Part shown: positions 29,196-37,527 of the stretch, piece after piece
Numbering within the stretch: position 1 is the stretch's first letter
Layout: every line of letters begins with the position of its first letter
From: Cupriavidus taiwanensis
Lineage (GTDB): Bacteria > Pseudomonadota > Gammaproteobacteria > Burkholderiales > Burkholderiaceae
NCBI RefSeq assembly: GCF_900249755.1
Contig: NZ_LT976853.1
Coordinates: 1,503,253 to 1,567,252, forward strand
DNA: 64,000 nt
Direction of reading: 5' to 3'
Program-made: the position numbers and the translations under genes
The notes under the pieces: model-generated
Databases searched by the model: none
Told to the model about the DNA's origin: nothing
Seen by the model: the letters and a program-made list of their open reading frames with translations, nothing else

Positions 29196-29642
29196 TCACT
29201 CGGTAGCAGGCGCAAGAGCCTTCAGCGCCATCAGCGCGTCCACCAGCTTCTCGGCGTCCTGCCGCTCGTCCACGTACACTTGTGCCAGTGTCCGGCCTTG
29301 AGCCGACCTCGGCTCGACCACGTACCAATGCCCCTTCATCGACACGCGGTTCAGCAGCTTCGCCTCGGCCATTGACCTGTAGTACACCCGCGTGACGTCC
29401 TTGCGGTAGCTAGAGACGGTCCCAACGCCCGTGTCGAAGGACGAGCCGCTGACACCCTCACCGAATTCGACGTAGGCATCCGTGACTCGCACGTAGTCTG
29501 GGCGTTTGCTTTCAGGCTGTTCGTAAAGGACGCGCTCAACAATCTTCTTTGGGTCGCCATTGACGAGGCCGGCTTTGTAGTCGGCTGGCACGTAGGCGCA
29601 TGCCGCAAGCATCAGAGCGGGGATTAAGGCAATGACTCTCAT
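29196..29642 (-). CDS. Putative lipoprotein
   Basis: A 148-residue protein with a lipoprotein signal (MRVIALIPALMLAACAYVP, lipobox LAAC, Cys15). The mature part has alternating strands and helices without a motif I recognise. It is convergent with the helicase gene and lies 62 bp downstream of the AlbA_2 gene on the same strand. Unknown function; small lipoproteins of this kind are sometimes cargo in islands. Confidence 0.72.
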   Translation of the reverse strand: MRVIALIPALMLAACAYVPADYKAGLVNGDPKKIVERVLYEQPESKRPDYVRVTDAYVEFGEGVSGSSFDTGVGTVSSYRKDVTRVYYRSMAEAKLLNRVSMKGHWYVVEPRSAQGRTLAQVYVDERQDAEKLVDALMALKALAPATE

Positions 29643-29704
29643 TTCATTTTCGTGTTGTGGGTGGTCTTCTGCCAGCAGCGTCCTGTGTGTAGCCGGCTTT
29701 CTAG

Positions 29705-30856
29705 TTACCTTGCTATCCAGTTACCTTGCTCATCATAGAGTGGGCAGCGATACACGTCGAAGCATTGCCAGAGTGTATCTAGCAGCGGGCGCGCCACGGT
29801 GTCGATGTCAGCGGTGACCGCATCTATTGAGTCCGCCCAAACCTCCGGAACTTCCAGATCGTCCCTGTCGGCGCGGGTTGAATGGTAGTTGGTGGTGGGG
29901 AATTCATAGTCGCCCACAGATAGCCAGGTCACAGCGACGGCGATTGGGCCGGAAACGCCCAATGACAAGAGGACCGGCAACTGTGCCGCCAGTGCTGCTC
30001 GGAACTCCTCGGCCAAAAGCGTAGAAGGGAGGATTTTCCGGTTGTCGATTAGGGCGCCTGCGAACCCGACAGACTCGATTGCGCCATTTCGGAATGCTTG
30101 AACGTACTTGTGATCGTGCTCGGCGTCGAGGTGAGAGGCCCAAACAAGCCCGTCGAGGTTGTGGTAGCAGGACAGAGACGACAAGCGACCATAGAGAAGG
30201 TGTCTGTTCTCCGTGGAAAGTCGGGAGAGTTCCACCTTAGTTGACTGCGCGAAAGATACGAGGGGAAGAATGTGAATGGCGTACTGCGCGCCAGCCTTCA
30301 ATCGGCGCGGAGTTCGTCCAGATTTAATGCGTGCCAATCGGTCCGCCCGGAATGCTCGTACCCTATCCTCGGCGAGTGTTCTAAGGTTGAATGCCTCACG
30401 GAGTTGAGGGTAGGAGAATTCGGTCACATGGCGCTGCGCCCTCAAATAGAAAGCGCTCTTGCCGTTCAAGGTAACGCGATGAGGGCCGGAAAAACTCCGC
30501 TCGACACACACGGCCAAGACAAAGCCTCCAGCGGTGATCGGTACGGCGGAAAACTTGACGCCAGAGAGCCGAGGCTCAATGCTGGCGTCCAAGGATTGGC
30601 CCAACCTCAGTATTTCCGCATCTGCTGAGGCAGATGTTATCGGCACAAGGGCACCCGCTGTACCGTCTTCATCGGAGATTCCATAGACGATGGTGCCCCC
30701 GTTGACGTTCGCCATCGCGGCAACATCCTTTAGGAACTCGTGCTTTCCCCTATCATCGCGCCCCGGCAAGGCGCTCTTGAACTCCAAAGTCTCTGATTCT
30801 TCTACCTCGTTGGCTACCCATTCATTTAGCGTGGACTCATCGAGCTTCAAGGACAT
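29705..30856 (-). CDS. AlbA_2/Schlafen-type ATP-binding domain protein
   Basis: A 383-residue protein with an N-terminal AlbA_2 (Schlafen-like) domain, about residues 15-150: ESETLEFKSALPG, then HEFLKDVAAMANVNGGTIVYGI and a Gly-rich turn. The rest is unassigned. Related domains occur in transcription regulators and in several anti-phage proteins, where the Schlafen core can be a tRNA or rRNA nuclease; no nuclease triad can be confirmed by eye here. The gene may be transcribed together with the lipoprotein. The 30857-31100 gap upstream shows no convincing gene. Confidence 0.75.
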   Translation of the reverse strand: MSLKLDESTLNEWVANEVEESETLEFKSALPGRDDRGKHEFLKDVAAMANVNGGTIVYGISDEDGTAGALVPITSASADAEILRLGQSLDASIEPRLSGVKFSAVPITAGGFVLAVCVERSFSGPHRVTLNGKSAFYLRAQRHVTEFSYPQLREAFNLRTLAEDRVRAFRADRLARIKSGRTPRRLKAGAQYAIHILPLVSFAQSTKVELSRLSTENRHLLYGRLSSLSCYHNLDGLVWASHLDAEHDHKYVQAFRNGAIESVGFAGALIDNRKILPSTLLAEEFRAALAAQLPVLLSLGVSGPIAVAVTWLSVGDYEFPTTNYHSTRADRDDLEVPEVWADSIDAVTADIDTVARPLLDTLWQCFDVYRCPLYDEQGNWIAR

Positions 30857-31100
30857 GTTGTTTCCCGGACATTCCTCTTGAGAGGGACGTAACTAGATTG
30901 TAGCGGGGAGAGGATGTGTTCCATGCCCGTTGCGGGGCGTGGGGCTTTTGGAGAGCAATTCTATGTCGCCCTTCTTCGGCGGGGTGTTGGTGCGGCGCAA
31001 CGCGAGTCGCAGCTTTCTCGCGTAGATTTGCTGTAGGCGCGGCTCCCTCAGCGCCTGCTGCACTATCGCGCCGTCAGCAGAGCAAGAATAGGTTGGGACA

Positions 31101-32063
31101 ATGGGTCGAAAGAGAAATGAGCCGTCGCTAAGCGACGTATTGCTGGATGCCCCGTGGTGGGTCTCCGTTGCCCTGGCGGTGGGAGCCTACATTGTGTTCG
31201 GTGGGGTCGTGCCCGCTGCGTTCGCGTCGAATTCGTTCCTCACCGGCATTGCGATGATGATCCAGTCGTTGGCCTGGGTTCCAACAGCGATGTTCGGATT
31301 CCTAGGCTTGCTGTCATACATCCGTGAGCGGCGGCAGCGGGGAGGGAGTAGCACGCAGCAGGAACCCTCGCTCAGGGCACAACGATCCCGCTCTAGCCGG
31401 CCACCGTCACCGCCTCGGTCAGCCTTCCCAGATGCTAGCGGACAAGCCGGTGCGCATGCTGAATCAAAGGAAGTCAGCACGCCGGTACGGACAGCGGCGA
31501 CATCCGAGAAGCCGGAAATCAATAGCTGGAGTCTTGAGGCGCTCAAGCTCTTAGAGTGGAAGCGATTCGAGCTGCTTTGCGTTTCGTACTACGAAGCGAT
31601 GGGATTCACTGTCAAGACTGTCCCACACGGGCCGGATGGCGGGATCGACGCCACTCTGTATAAGGCCGGCCTGGATGTCCCCGTGGCAGTCGTCCAGTGC
31701 AAAGCGTGGCACAAGCCGGTGAAGGTGGAGTAGGTACGGGCACTCGGCGGTGTCATGCACGAACGCAAAGTGCGGCGGGGCGTCTTCTGGTCACTGTCTG
31801 GCTATGTCGGGCGGCCAGTGCAGGAGTCGGCGGAGCGGGCCGGCATTCAGTTGCTTGACGGTGCGGCCATAGTCGAACGGATTCGTGCACTCGATCAGTA
31901 CAAGCAGGCGACATTGCTGGCCCAGGCATTCAAGGGCGATTACCGGACGCCGACATGTACCGCCTGCGGGGTGAAGTTAGTTGAGCGCGAAGGGAAGGGC
32001 GGGCCGTTTTGGGGGTGCAGGAAGTACCCCCGCTGTAAAGTCACGCTGCCTCGCGCCGCATAA
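31101..32063 (+). pseudogene. Membrane-anchored Mrr-like endonuclease interrupted by amber codon
   Basis: The frame runs for 320 codons but has TAG at 31731-31733, codon 211. Before it are two membrane segments (about residues 19-41 and 46-74), a Pro/Ser/Arg-rich linker, and an Mrr-type PD-(D/E)xK core: Glu165, Asp183 in GGID, and QCK at 199-201. After the stop, and still in frame, come MHERKVRRGVFW and a C-terminal C4 zinc ribbon (CTACG...WGCRKYPRC) like that of topoisomerase IA. The two parts together match membrane-linked Mrr-family restriction endonucleases, so this is one gene with a nonsense mutation (a CAG or GAG to TAG change is simplest). The truncated product keeps the catalytic residues but lacks the last strands. 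Confidence 0.82.
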
Positions 32064-32071
32064 CCGCTGAA

Positions 32072-33136
32072 TCAGTCCAGCTTTGCTGCTAAGTCTTTGA
32101 CTTGCAGGTGCGTGTACCGGGCCAGCATTCGAGGGTCCTTGTGGCCCGTGATAGTTGACACTTCCATCTGAGACAAGCCCTTCTCGAATAGGCGGGAAGT
32201 GGCTTCGTGCCGCAGGTCATGGAACCTGAAGTTCTCCAACCCGGCGCGCTGCACCATGCGCGTGAAGGCCAGTTTGAAGGCGTTGACAGTAAGGCCGGGG
32301 AACACGGGGCCGGAAGTTACCGCGCACTCATGGCCGAGTTCGCGGGCAGCGATCTGCTGCAAGGCCCGCAGTATCTCCATCGCCCTGCGTGATAGGGGCA
32401 CGCCCCTTGGTGTCCCGTTCTTCGCCGTGATGAGTTGGATTGACCGCCGCTCGAAGCTGATGCGCTCCCACTCCAGTCCGAGTATTTCGCTTCGGCGCAT
32501 GGCAGTCTCCAGCGCCAAGTCGAAGATCGAAAGGACATACGGGTTTCGCGTCTCCTCTCCCGCCCGGCGCAGAGCAGCCTCCTCCTGCCGCGATAGCCTG
32601 CGGACTCGTCCTGGCGGATTCGGTGGCCGCTTCACCGAGGTAAGGACGCTCTTGCACAGTGCGATGTCCCATTCACTAGCGGCGTGCTTGAACACAGCGC
32701 TGAGGATGTTCAATTCCCGATTGACCGTGCTGGGCGCGACGTGCTGGCTTCGCTTATCCCGCCATTCCCTGACGTCCCGCTGGGTCAGGTTCTCAAGGTG
32801 AATGCGTGTGAGCGGGTACTTCAGAATGCTGCGCGTGTGGTTGACTTCTGCCTCCGCGCCCTTCTTGAAGGGGGTTACTTCGCAGAGGTTCCTATGCAAC
32901 AGGTCAGCCACTATGCGCGGCCTGTCGCGGAACTCTCGAACTTGCTTTGCTACGGCCTGTTCCCGAGCGGCAGTGCGAGAGCGCGCCCGCATCTCAGGCT
33001 CTACAGCGGCGATCCACGCCTCTGCGTCCGCCCGGCTGTCGAATACCTTGGAGATGATCGGCGTGCCCGCGAGACGAATCTTTGCCTGAAACTTGACTTC
33101 ACCGCGCTTCGTGCGCCGTTCGATGATGGTGCCCAT
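32072..33136 (-). CDS. Tyrosine site-specific recombinase (right integrase)
   Basis: A 354-residue phage-type integrase: an N-terminal arm-binding region (MGTIIERRTKRGEVKFQAKI), a core-binding SAM-like domain near residues 75-160, and the catalytic domain with ETAMRRSEILGLEW (Arg), FHDLRHEATS (HxxRH) and ITGHKDPRMLARYTHL (His and Tyr nucleophile). All catalytic residues are intact. GAGG 9 bp upstream supports 33136; the frame stays open to 33379 inside the tRNA remnant, which is not likely to be translated. Its start faces the right attachment site, 188 bp away. Confidence 0.9.
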   Translation of the reverse strand: MGTIIERRTKRGEVKFQAKIRLAGTPIISKVFDSRADAEAWIAAVEPEMRARSRTAAREQAVAKQVREFRDRPRIVADLLHRNLCEVTPFKKGAEAEVNHTRSILKYPLTRIHLENLTQRDVREWRDKRSQHVAPSTVNRELNILSAVFKHAASEWDIALCKSVLTSVKRPPNPPGRVRRLSRQEEAALRRAGEETRNPYVLSIFDLALETAMRRSEILGLEWERISFERRSIQLITAKNGTPRGVPLSRRAMEILRALQQIAARELGHECAVTSGPVFPGLTVNAFKLAFTRMVQRAGLENFRFHDLRHEATSRLFEKGLSQMEVSTITGHKDPRMLARYTHLQVKDLAAKLD

Positions 33137-33323
33137 GTACGTCATCCTCATAAGTGGGATGCACGGTACTTGGTGCTTTGCGCCCCGTTCCTCGGTGCCG
33201 TTGGAAAGCCCTGCCATCAGCAGCGGGCTGCCTAATTGTGCCCCGCTGAAAGCCCACACTGGAATAAGGGGAACTGCTACACTAAAGCCTTCCACGCGGA
33301 CTGCGTGGTGTAATAGTGAATCA

Positions 33324-33465
33324 AGAGACGTGGCCGAGGGCGCGGCGAGCACGGCGAGCCGCAAAGCCTTGCGCAGCAAGGCATACAGGTCGAAGGCACT
33401 CCCCTGCTAAGGGAGCATCCGGGCCAAAACCTGGATCGAGGGTTCGAATCCCTCCGTCTCCGCCA
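33324..33465 (+). pseudogene. tRNA-Ser(GCU) copy with 48-nt D-loop insertion (attR)
   Basis: GAGACGTGGCCGAG (33325-33338) matches the 5' end of tRNA-Ser, with A at the position of the first G. It is followed by 48 foreign nucleotides (33339-33386) and then the remaining 79 nt, identical to 20595-20673. The insertion lies exactly within the D-loop. It contains a perfect hairpin GCCTTGC-GCA-GCAAGGC (33366-33382), an 8-bp direct repeat CGGCGAGC separated by one A (33343-33350, 33352-33359), and the pair GCGGC/GCCGC. No promoter comparable to the left copy is seen, so it is probably not a working tRNA. Confidence 0.85.
33387..33465 (+). repeat. 79-bp direct repeat, right copy (attR)
   Basis: Perfect repeat of 20595-20673. 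The strand exchange that inserted the island must lie within this block. Sequence after 33465 is chromosomal. Confidence 0.95.
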
Positions 33466-33490
33466 ATGACAACCGTCCTTGGCGGCGGAA

Positions 33491-33527
33491 CCCCGGAAGA
33501 TCGCGGTCTTCCGGGGTTTTGTTTTTT
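33491..33527 (+). terminator. Strong intrinsic terminator, native to tRNA-Ser
   Basis: A perfect 10-bp stem CCCCGGAAGA / TCTTCCGGGG (33491-33500, 33507-33516) with a 6-nt loop and TTTTGTTTTTT after it. It stands 26 bp past the right tRNA CCA end. It is most simply the original terminator of tRNA-Ser, separated from the promoter by island insertion. Confidence 0.85.
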
Positions 33528-33855
33528 CTGGCCCCGCCAGTGCGCATCGCGCCATCGCCCGGGCGGCCATCGTGGCCATGCGCCGGGGTCGTTCAGCTTC
33601 CCATCTTCTCTCTTCCCGCGCAGCGGGCTGCCGGTCGCCGCGTCGCCGGATGAAATCCGCGCATTTTCAGTTCTGCATTTCATCCAGGCGTTCGGCGGCC
33701 GGAATTCCCTTGTAAATCAGCAAGCAGGTCCGTGGCGCATTTCTTGCGCCCACCCCCGGAATGGGCGCATGCTGGATCGCGCCCGCACGCCGCCATTCCC
33801 GCTCACCTGACCTTCCGCCGGGCCACCGCGCACGGCGGGACATTTTCCTGCCGCC
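33528..33855. other. Intergenic region before pyc
   Basis: No gene or RNA is recognisable. The stretch is of core-like GC content and must hold the pyc promoter, but I see no convincing -35/-10 pair. Confidence 0.5.
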
Positions 33856-36800
33856 ATGGACTATCGCCCGATCCAATCCCTGCTGATTGCCAACCGCTCC
33901 GAGATCGCGATCCGCGTGATGCGCGCGGCCGCCGAAATGAACGTCCGCACGGTGGCGATCTATTCGAAGGAGGACCGCCTCGCGCTGCATCGCTTCAAGG
34001 CCGACGAGAGCTACCTGGTCGGCGAGGGCAAGAAGCCGCTGGCGGCTTATCTCGATATCGACGATATCCTGCGCATCGCGCGCCAGGCAAAGGTCGACGC
34101 GGTCCATCCGGGCTATGGCTTCCTGTCGGAGAACCCCGAGTTCGCGCAGGCGGTGATCGACGCGGGCATCCGCTGGATCGGCCCTTTGCCGAAGGTGATG
34201 CGCAAGCTCGGCAACAAGGTGGCGGCGCGCAATGCGGCCGTCGCGGCGGGCGTGCCGGTGATGCCGGCGACCGAGCCTTTGCCTGATGACCTGGAGGCGT
34301 GCAAGCGCCTGGCCGCCGGCATCGGCTATCCGCTGATGCTCAAGGCCAGCTGGGGCGGTGGCGGGCGCGGCATGCGCGTGCTGGAGGGCGAGCAGGACCT
34401 GGAAGGCGCGCTCGCCGCGGCGCGGCGCGAGGCGCTGGCGGCGTTCGGCAACGACGAGGTCTATGTCGAGAAGCTGGTGCGCAACGCGCGCCATGTCGAA
34501 GTGCAGGTGCTGGGCGATACCCACGGCAACCTGGTGCATCTGTTCGAGCGCGACTGCACGGTGCAGCGGCGCAACCAGAAGGTGGTCGAGCGCGCGCCCG
34601 CGCCGTACCTGGACGATGCCGGCCGAGCCGCGCTGTGCGAGTCGGCGCTGCGGCTGATGCGCGCGGTCGGCTACACCCATGCCGGCACGGTCGAGTTCCT
34701 GATGGACGCCGACTCGGGCCAGTTCTATTTCATCGAAGTCAATCCGCGCATCCAGGTCGAGCACACGGTCACCGAGATGGTCACCGGCATCGATATCGTC
34801 AAGGCGCAGATCCGCATCACCGAGGGCGGCCATATCGGCATGACCGAGAACACGCGCGATGCCGACGGCAGGATCGTGGTGCGCGCCGCGGGTGTGCCGG
34901 TGCAGCACGACATCGCGCTGAACGGCCATGCGCTGCAGTGCCGGATCACCACCGAAGACCCGGAGAACGGCTTCCTGCCGGACTACGGCCGCCTGACCGC
35001 GTATCGCAGCGCCGCGGGCTTCGGCGTGCGGCTCGATGCGGGCACCGCCTACGGCGGCGCGGTGATCACCCCGTACTACGACTCGCTGCTGGTCAAGGTC
35101 ACCACCTGGGCGCCGACCGCGCCGGAATCGATGCGGCGCATGGACCGGGCGCTGCGCGAGTTCCGCATCCGCGGCGTCGCGTCCAACCTGCAATTCCTCG
35201 AGAACGTCATCAACCATCCCGCGTTCCGCGCGGGCGATGTCACCACGCGCTTCATCGACCAGACCCCGGAGCTGCTGGCCTTCGCCAAACGCCAGGACCG
35301 CGCCACCAGGCTGCTGCGCTACCTGGGCGAAGTCAGCGTCAACGGGCACCCGGAGATGAGCGGCCGCGCGCTGCCGTCGCTGCCGCTGCCGGCGCCGGTG
35401 CTGCCGGCGATCGACACCGGCGCCGCGCTGCCTTACGGCACGCGCGACCGGCTGCGCGAGCTGGGCGCGGAGAAGTTTTCGCGCTGGATGCTCGAGCACA
35501 AGCCGGTGCTGCTGACCGACACCACCATGCGCGACGCGCACCAGTCGCTGTTCGCCACGCGCATGCGCACCGCCGACATGCTGCCGATCGCGCCGTTCTA
35601 TGCGCGCGAGCTGTCGCAGCTGTTTTCGCTGGAGTGCTGGGGCGGCGCCACCTTCGACGTGGCGCTGCGCTTCCTCAAGGAAGACCCGTGGCAGCGCCTG
35701 GAGCAACTGCGCGAGCGCGTGCCCAACGTGCTGTTCCAGATGCTGCTGCGCGGCTCCAACGCGGTCGGCTATACCAACTATGCCGACAACGTGGTGCGCT
35801 TCTTCGTGCGCCAGGCGGCCGGCGCCGGCGTCGACCTGTTCCGCGTGTTCGATTCGCTCAACTGGGTGCGCAATATGCGCGTGGCGATCGATGCCGTCGG
35901 CGAGAGCGGCGCGCTGTGCGAGGGCGCGATCTGCTATACCGGCGACCTGTTCGACCCCAGGCGTTCCAAGTACGACCTGAAGTACTACGTCGGCATCGCG
36001 CGCGAGCTGCAGCGGGCCGGCGTGCATGTGCTGGGGATCAAGGACATGGCCGGCATCTGCCGGCCGCAGGCGGCCGCGGCGCTGGTCAGGGCGCTCAAGG
36101 AAGAGACCGGGCTGCCGGTGCATTTCCACACGCACGACACCAGCGGCATCTCGGCCGCGTCGGCCCTGGCCGCGATCGAGGCCGGCTGCGATGCGGTCGA
36201 CGGCGCGCTCGACGCGATGAGCGGGCTGACCTCGCAGCCCAACCTGTCGAGCATTGCCGCCGCGCTGGCCGGCAGCGAACGCGACCCGGGCCTGAACCTG
36301 GAGCGGCTGCACGAGGCGTCGATGTACTGGGAAGGGGTGCGCCGCTACTACGCGCCGTTCGAATCCGAGATCCGCGCCGGCACCGCCGACGTGTACCGCC
36401 ACGAGATGCCGGGCGGGCAGTACACCAACCTGCGCGAGCAGGCGCGCTCGCTCGGCATCGAGCACCGCTGGACCGAGGTGTCGCGCGCCTATGCCGAGGT
36501 CAACCAGATGTTCGGCGATATCGTCAAGGTGACGCCGACCTCCAAGGTGGTCGGCGACCTGGCGCTAATGATGGTGGCCAACGACCTGAGCGCCGCCGAC
36601 GTATGCGATCCGGCCAGGGAGATTGCCTTCCCGGAATCAGTGGTGTCGCTGTTCAGGGGCGAGCTGGGCTTCCCGCCCGATGGCTTCCCCGCGGCGCTGT
36701 CGCGCAAGGTGCTGCGTGGCGACCCGCCCGCGCCGTACCGCCCCGGCGACCGGATCGCGCCGGTCGATCTCGATGCGGCCCGCGCCGCCGGCGCGGCGGC

Positions 36801-37359
36801 GTGCGAGCAGCCGCTCGATGACCGCCAGCTGGCCTCGTACCTGATGTATCCCAAGCAGGCGGCCGAGTACCACGCGCATGTGCGCCAGTACAGCGACACC
36901 TCGGTGGTGCCGACGCCGGCTTACCTGTACGGCCTGCAGCCGCAGGAAGAAGTGGCGATCGATATCGAGCCCGGCAAGACGCTGCTGGTCTCGCTGCAGG
37001 GCACCCACCCCGATGCCGGCGAAGGCAAGATCAAGGTCCAGTTCGAGCTGAACGGGCAGTCGCGCACCACGCTGGTCGAGCAGCGCAGCACCGCGCAGGC
37101 CGCGGCCGCGCGCCAGGGCCGGCCGGTGGCAGAGCCGGACAATCCGCTGCATGTGGCCGCGCCGATGCCGGGTTCGATCGTGACGGTGGCGGTGCAGCCC
37201 GGCCAGCGCGTCGCCGCGGGCACCACGCTGCTGGCGCTGGAGGCGATGAAGATGGAGACCCATATCGCCGCCGACCGCGATTGCGAGATTGCTGCGGTGC
37301 ATGTGAAAGCGGGGGACCGGGTGGCGGCGAAGGACCTGCTGGTCGAGTTGAAGGGCTGA
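33856..37359 (+). CDS. pyc: Pyruvate carboxylase
   Basis: A 1167-residue single-chain pyruvate carboxylase, which makes oxaloacetate from pyruvate, bicarbonate and ATP (anaplerosis). Domains in order: biotin carboxylase (1 to about 450; LIANRSEIAIR, the Gly-rich ATP loop in KASWGGGGRGM, EVNPRIQVEHTVTE), carboxyltransferase (about 515-800; LTDTTMRDAHQSL, HFHTHDTSG), the connecting PC/tetramerisation region, and the biotinyl domain with EAMKMET, where Lys1132 is the biotin site. Length and order are typical of the alpha4 type. It follows the former tRNA-Ser terminator. Confidence 0.96.
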   Translation: MDYRPIQSLLIANRSEIAIRVMRAAAEMNVRTVAIYSKEDRLALHRFKADESYLVGEGKKPLAAYLDIDDILRIARQAKVDAVHPGYGFLSENPEFAQAVIDAGIRWIGPLPKVMRKLGNKVAARNAAVAAGVPVMPATEPLPDDLEACKRLAAGIGYPLMLKASWGGGGRGMRVLEGEQDLEGALAAARREALAAFGNDEVYVEKLVRNARHVEVQVLGDTHGNLVHLFERDCTVQRRNQKVVERAPAPYLDDAGRAALCESALRLMRAVGYTHAGTVEFLMDADSGQFYFIEVNPRIQVEHTVTEMVTGIDIVKAQIRITEGGHIGMTENTRDADGRIVVRAAGVPVQHDIALNGHALQCRITTEDPENGFLPDYGRLTAYRSAAGFGVRLDAGTAYGGAVITPYYDSLLVKVTTWAPTAPESMRRMDRALREFRIRGVASNLQFLENVINHPAFRAGDVTTRFIDQTPELLAFAKRQDRATRLLRYLGEVSVNGHPEMSGRALPSLPLPAPVLPAIDTGAALPYGTRDRLRELGAEKFSRWMLEHKPVLLTDTTMRDAHQSLFATRMRTADMLPIAPFYARELSQLFSLECWGGATFDVALRFLKEDPWQRLEQLRERVPNVLFQMLLRGSNAVGYTNYADNVVRFFVRQAAGAGVDLFRVFDSLNWVRNMRVAIDAVGESGALCEGAICYTGDLFDPRRSKYDLKYYVGIARELQRAGVHVLGIKDMAGICRPQAAAALVRALKEETGLPVHFHTHDTSGISAASALAAIEAGCDAVDGALDAMSGLTSQPNLSSIAAALAGSERDPGLNLERLHEASMYWEGVRRYYAPFESEIRAGTADVYRHEMPGGQYTNLREQARSLGIEHRWTEVSRAYAEVNQMFGDIVKVTPTSKVVGDLALMMVANDLSAADVCDPAREIAFPESVVSLFRGELGFPPDGFPAALSRKVLRGDPPAPYRPGDRIAPVDLDAARAAGAAACEQPLDDRQLASYLMYPKQAAEYHAHVRQYSDTSVVPTPAYLYGLQPQEEVAIDIEPGKTLLVSLQGTHPDAGEGKIKVQFELNGQSRTTLVEQRSTAQAAAARQGRPVAEPDNPLHVAAPMPGSIVTVAVQPGQRVAAGTTLLALEAMKMETHIAADRDCEIAAVHVKAGDRVAAKDLLVELKG

Positions 37360-37527
37360 CTTCACGGCCGTCTCCCTGGCGCGCATCGCCGCATTGTTCC
37401 TGCATTGGAACACTGTGTTTGCCTGGCGCAGGCTTCTGCAAAGCCGAAGCGCTGCTATCTTCTTGAGCCGTGATCAAAACCATGCGGTGGCGCCTCCAGT
37501 TCCACAGGCGCTGCCCGACAAACACGG

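Larger units (their letters stand above)
20674..33465. mobile_element. 12.8-kb genomic island integrated in tRNA-Ser
   Basis: The element is delimited by the 79-bp tRNA-derived repeats. It has a tyrosine integrase next to each end, and its composition is patchier and more AT-rich than the flanks, notably at 22,050-24,450 and 27,300-27,420. Cargo is defence-like: a RloC/PrrC-type ATPase, an AlbA_2 protein and an Mrr-type nuclease remnant. It also carries a resolvase and a helicase-like protein. No capsid, tail, conjugation or partition genes are visible, so it is not a complete prophage or a self-transmissible element. The core genes lysC and pyc flank it. Confidence 0.92.

Noticed and set aside
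30916..31131. Short plus-strand open frame of 71 codons upstream of the Mrr-like gene
   Set aside because: No ribosome-binding site, Cys/Arg-rich random composition, and overlap with the start of the better supported gene.
20674..33465. Complete prophage or integrative conjugative element
   Set aside because: No capsid, portal, terminase, tail, lysis, relaxase or type IV secretion genes were found.
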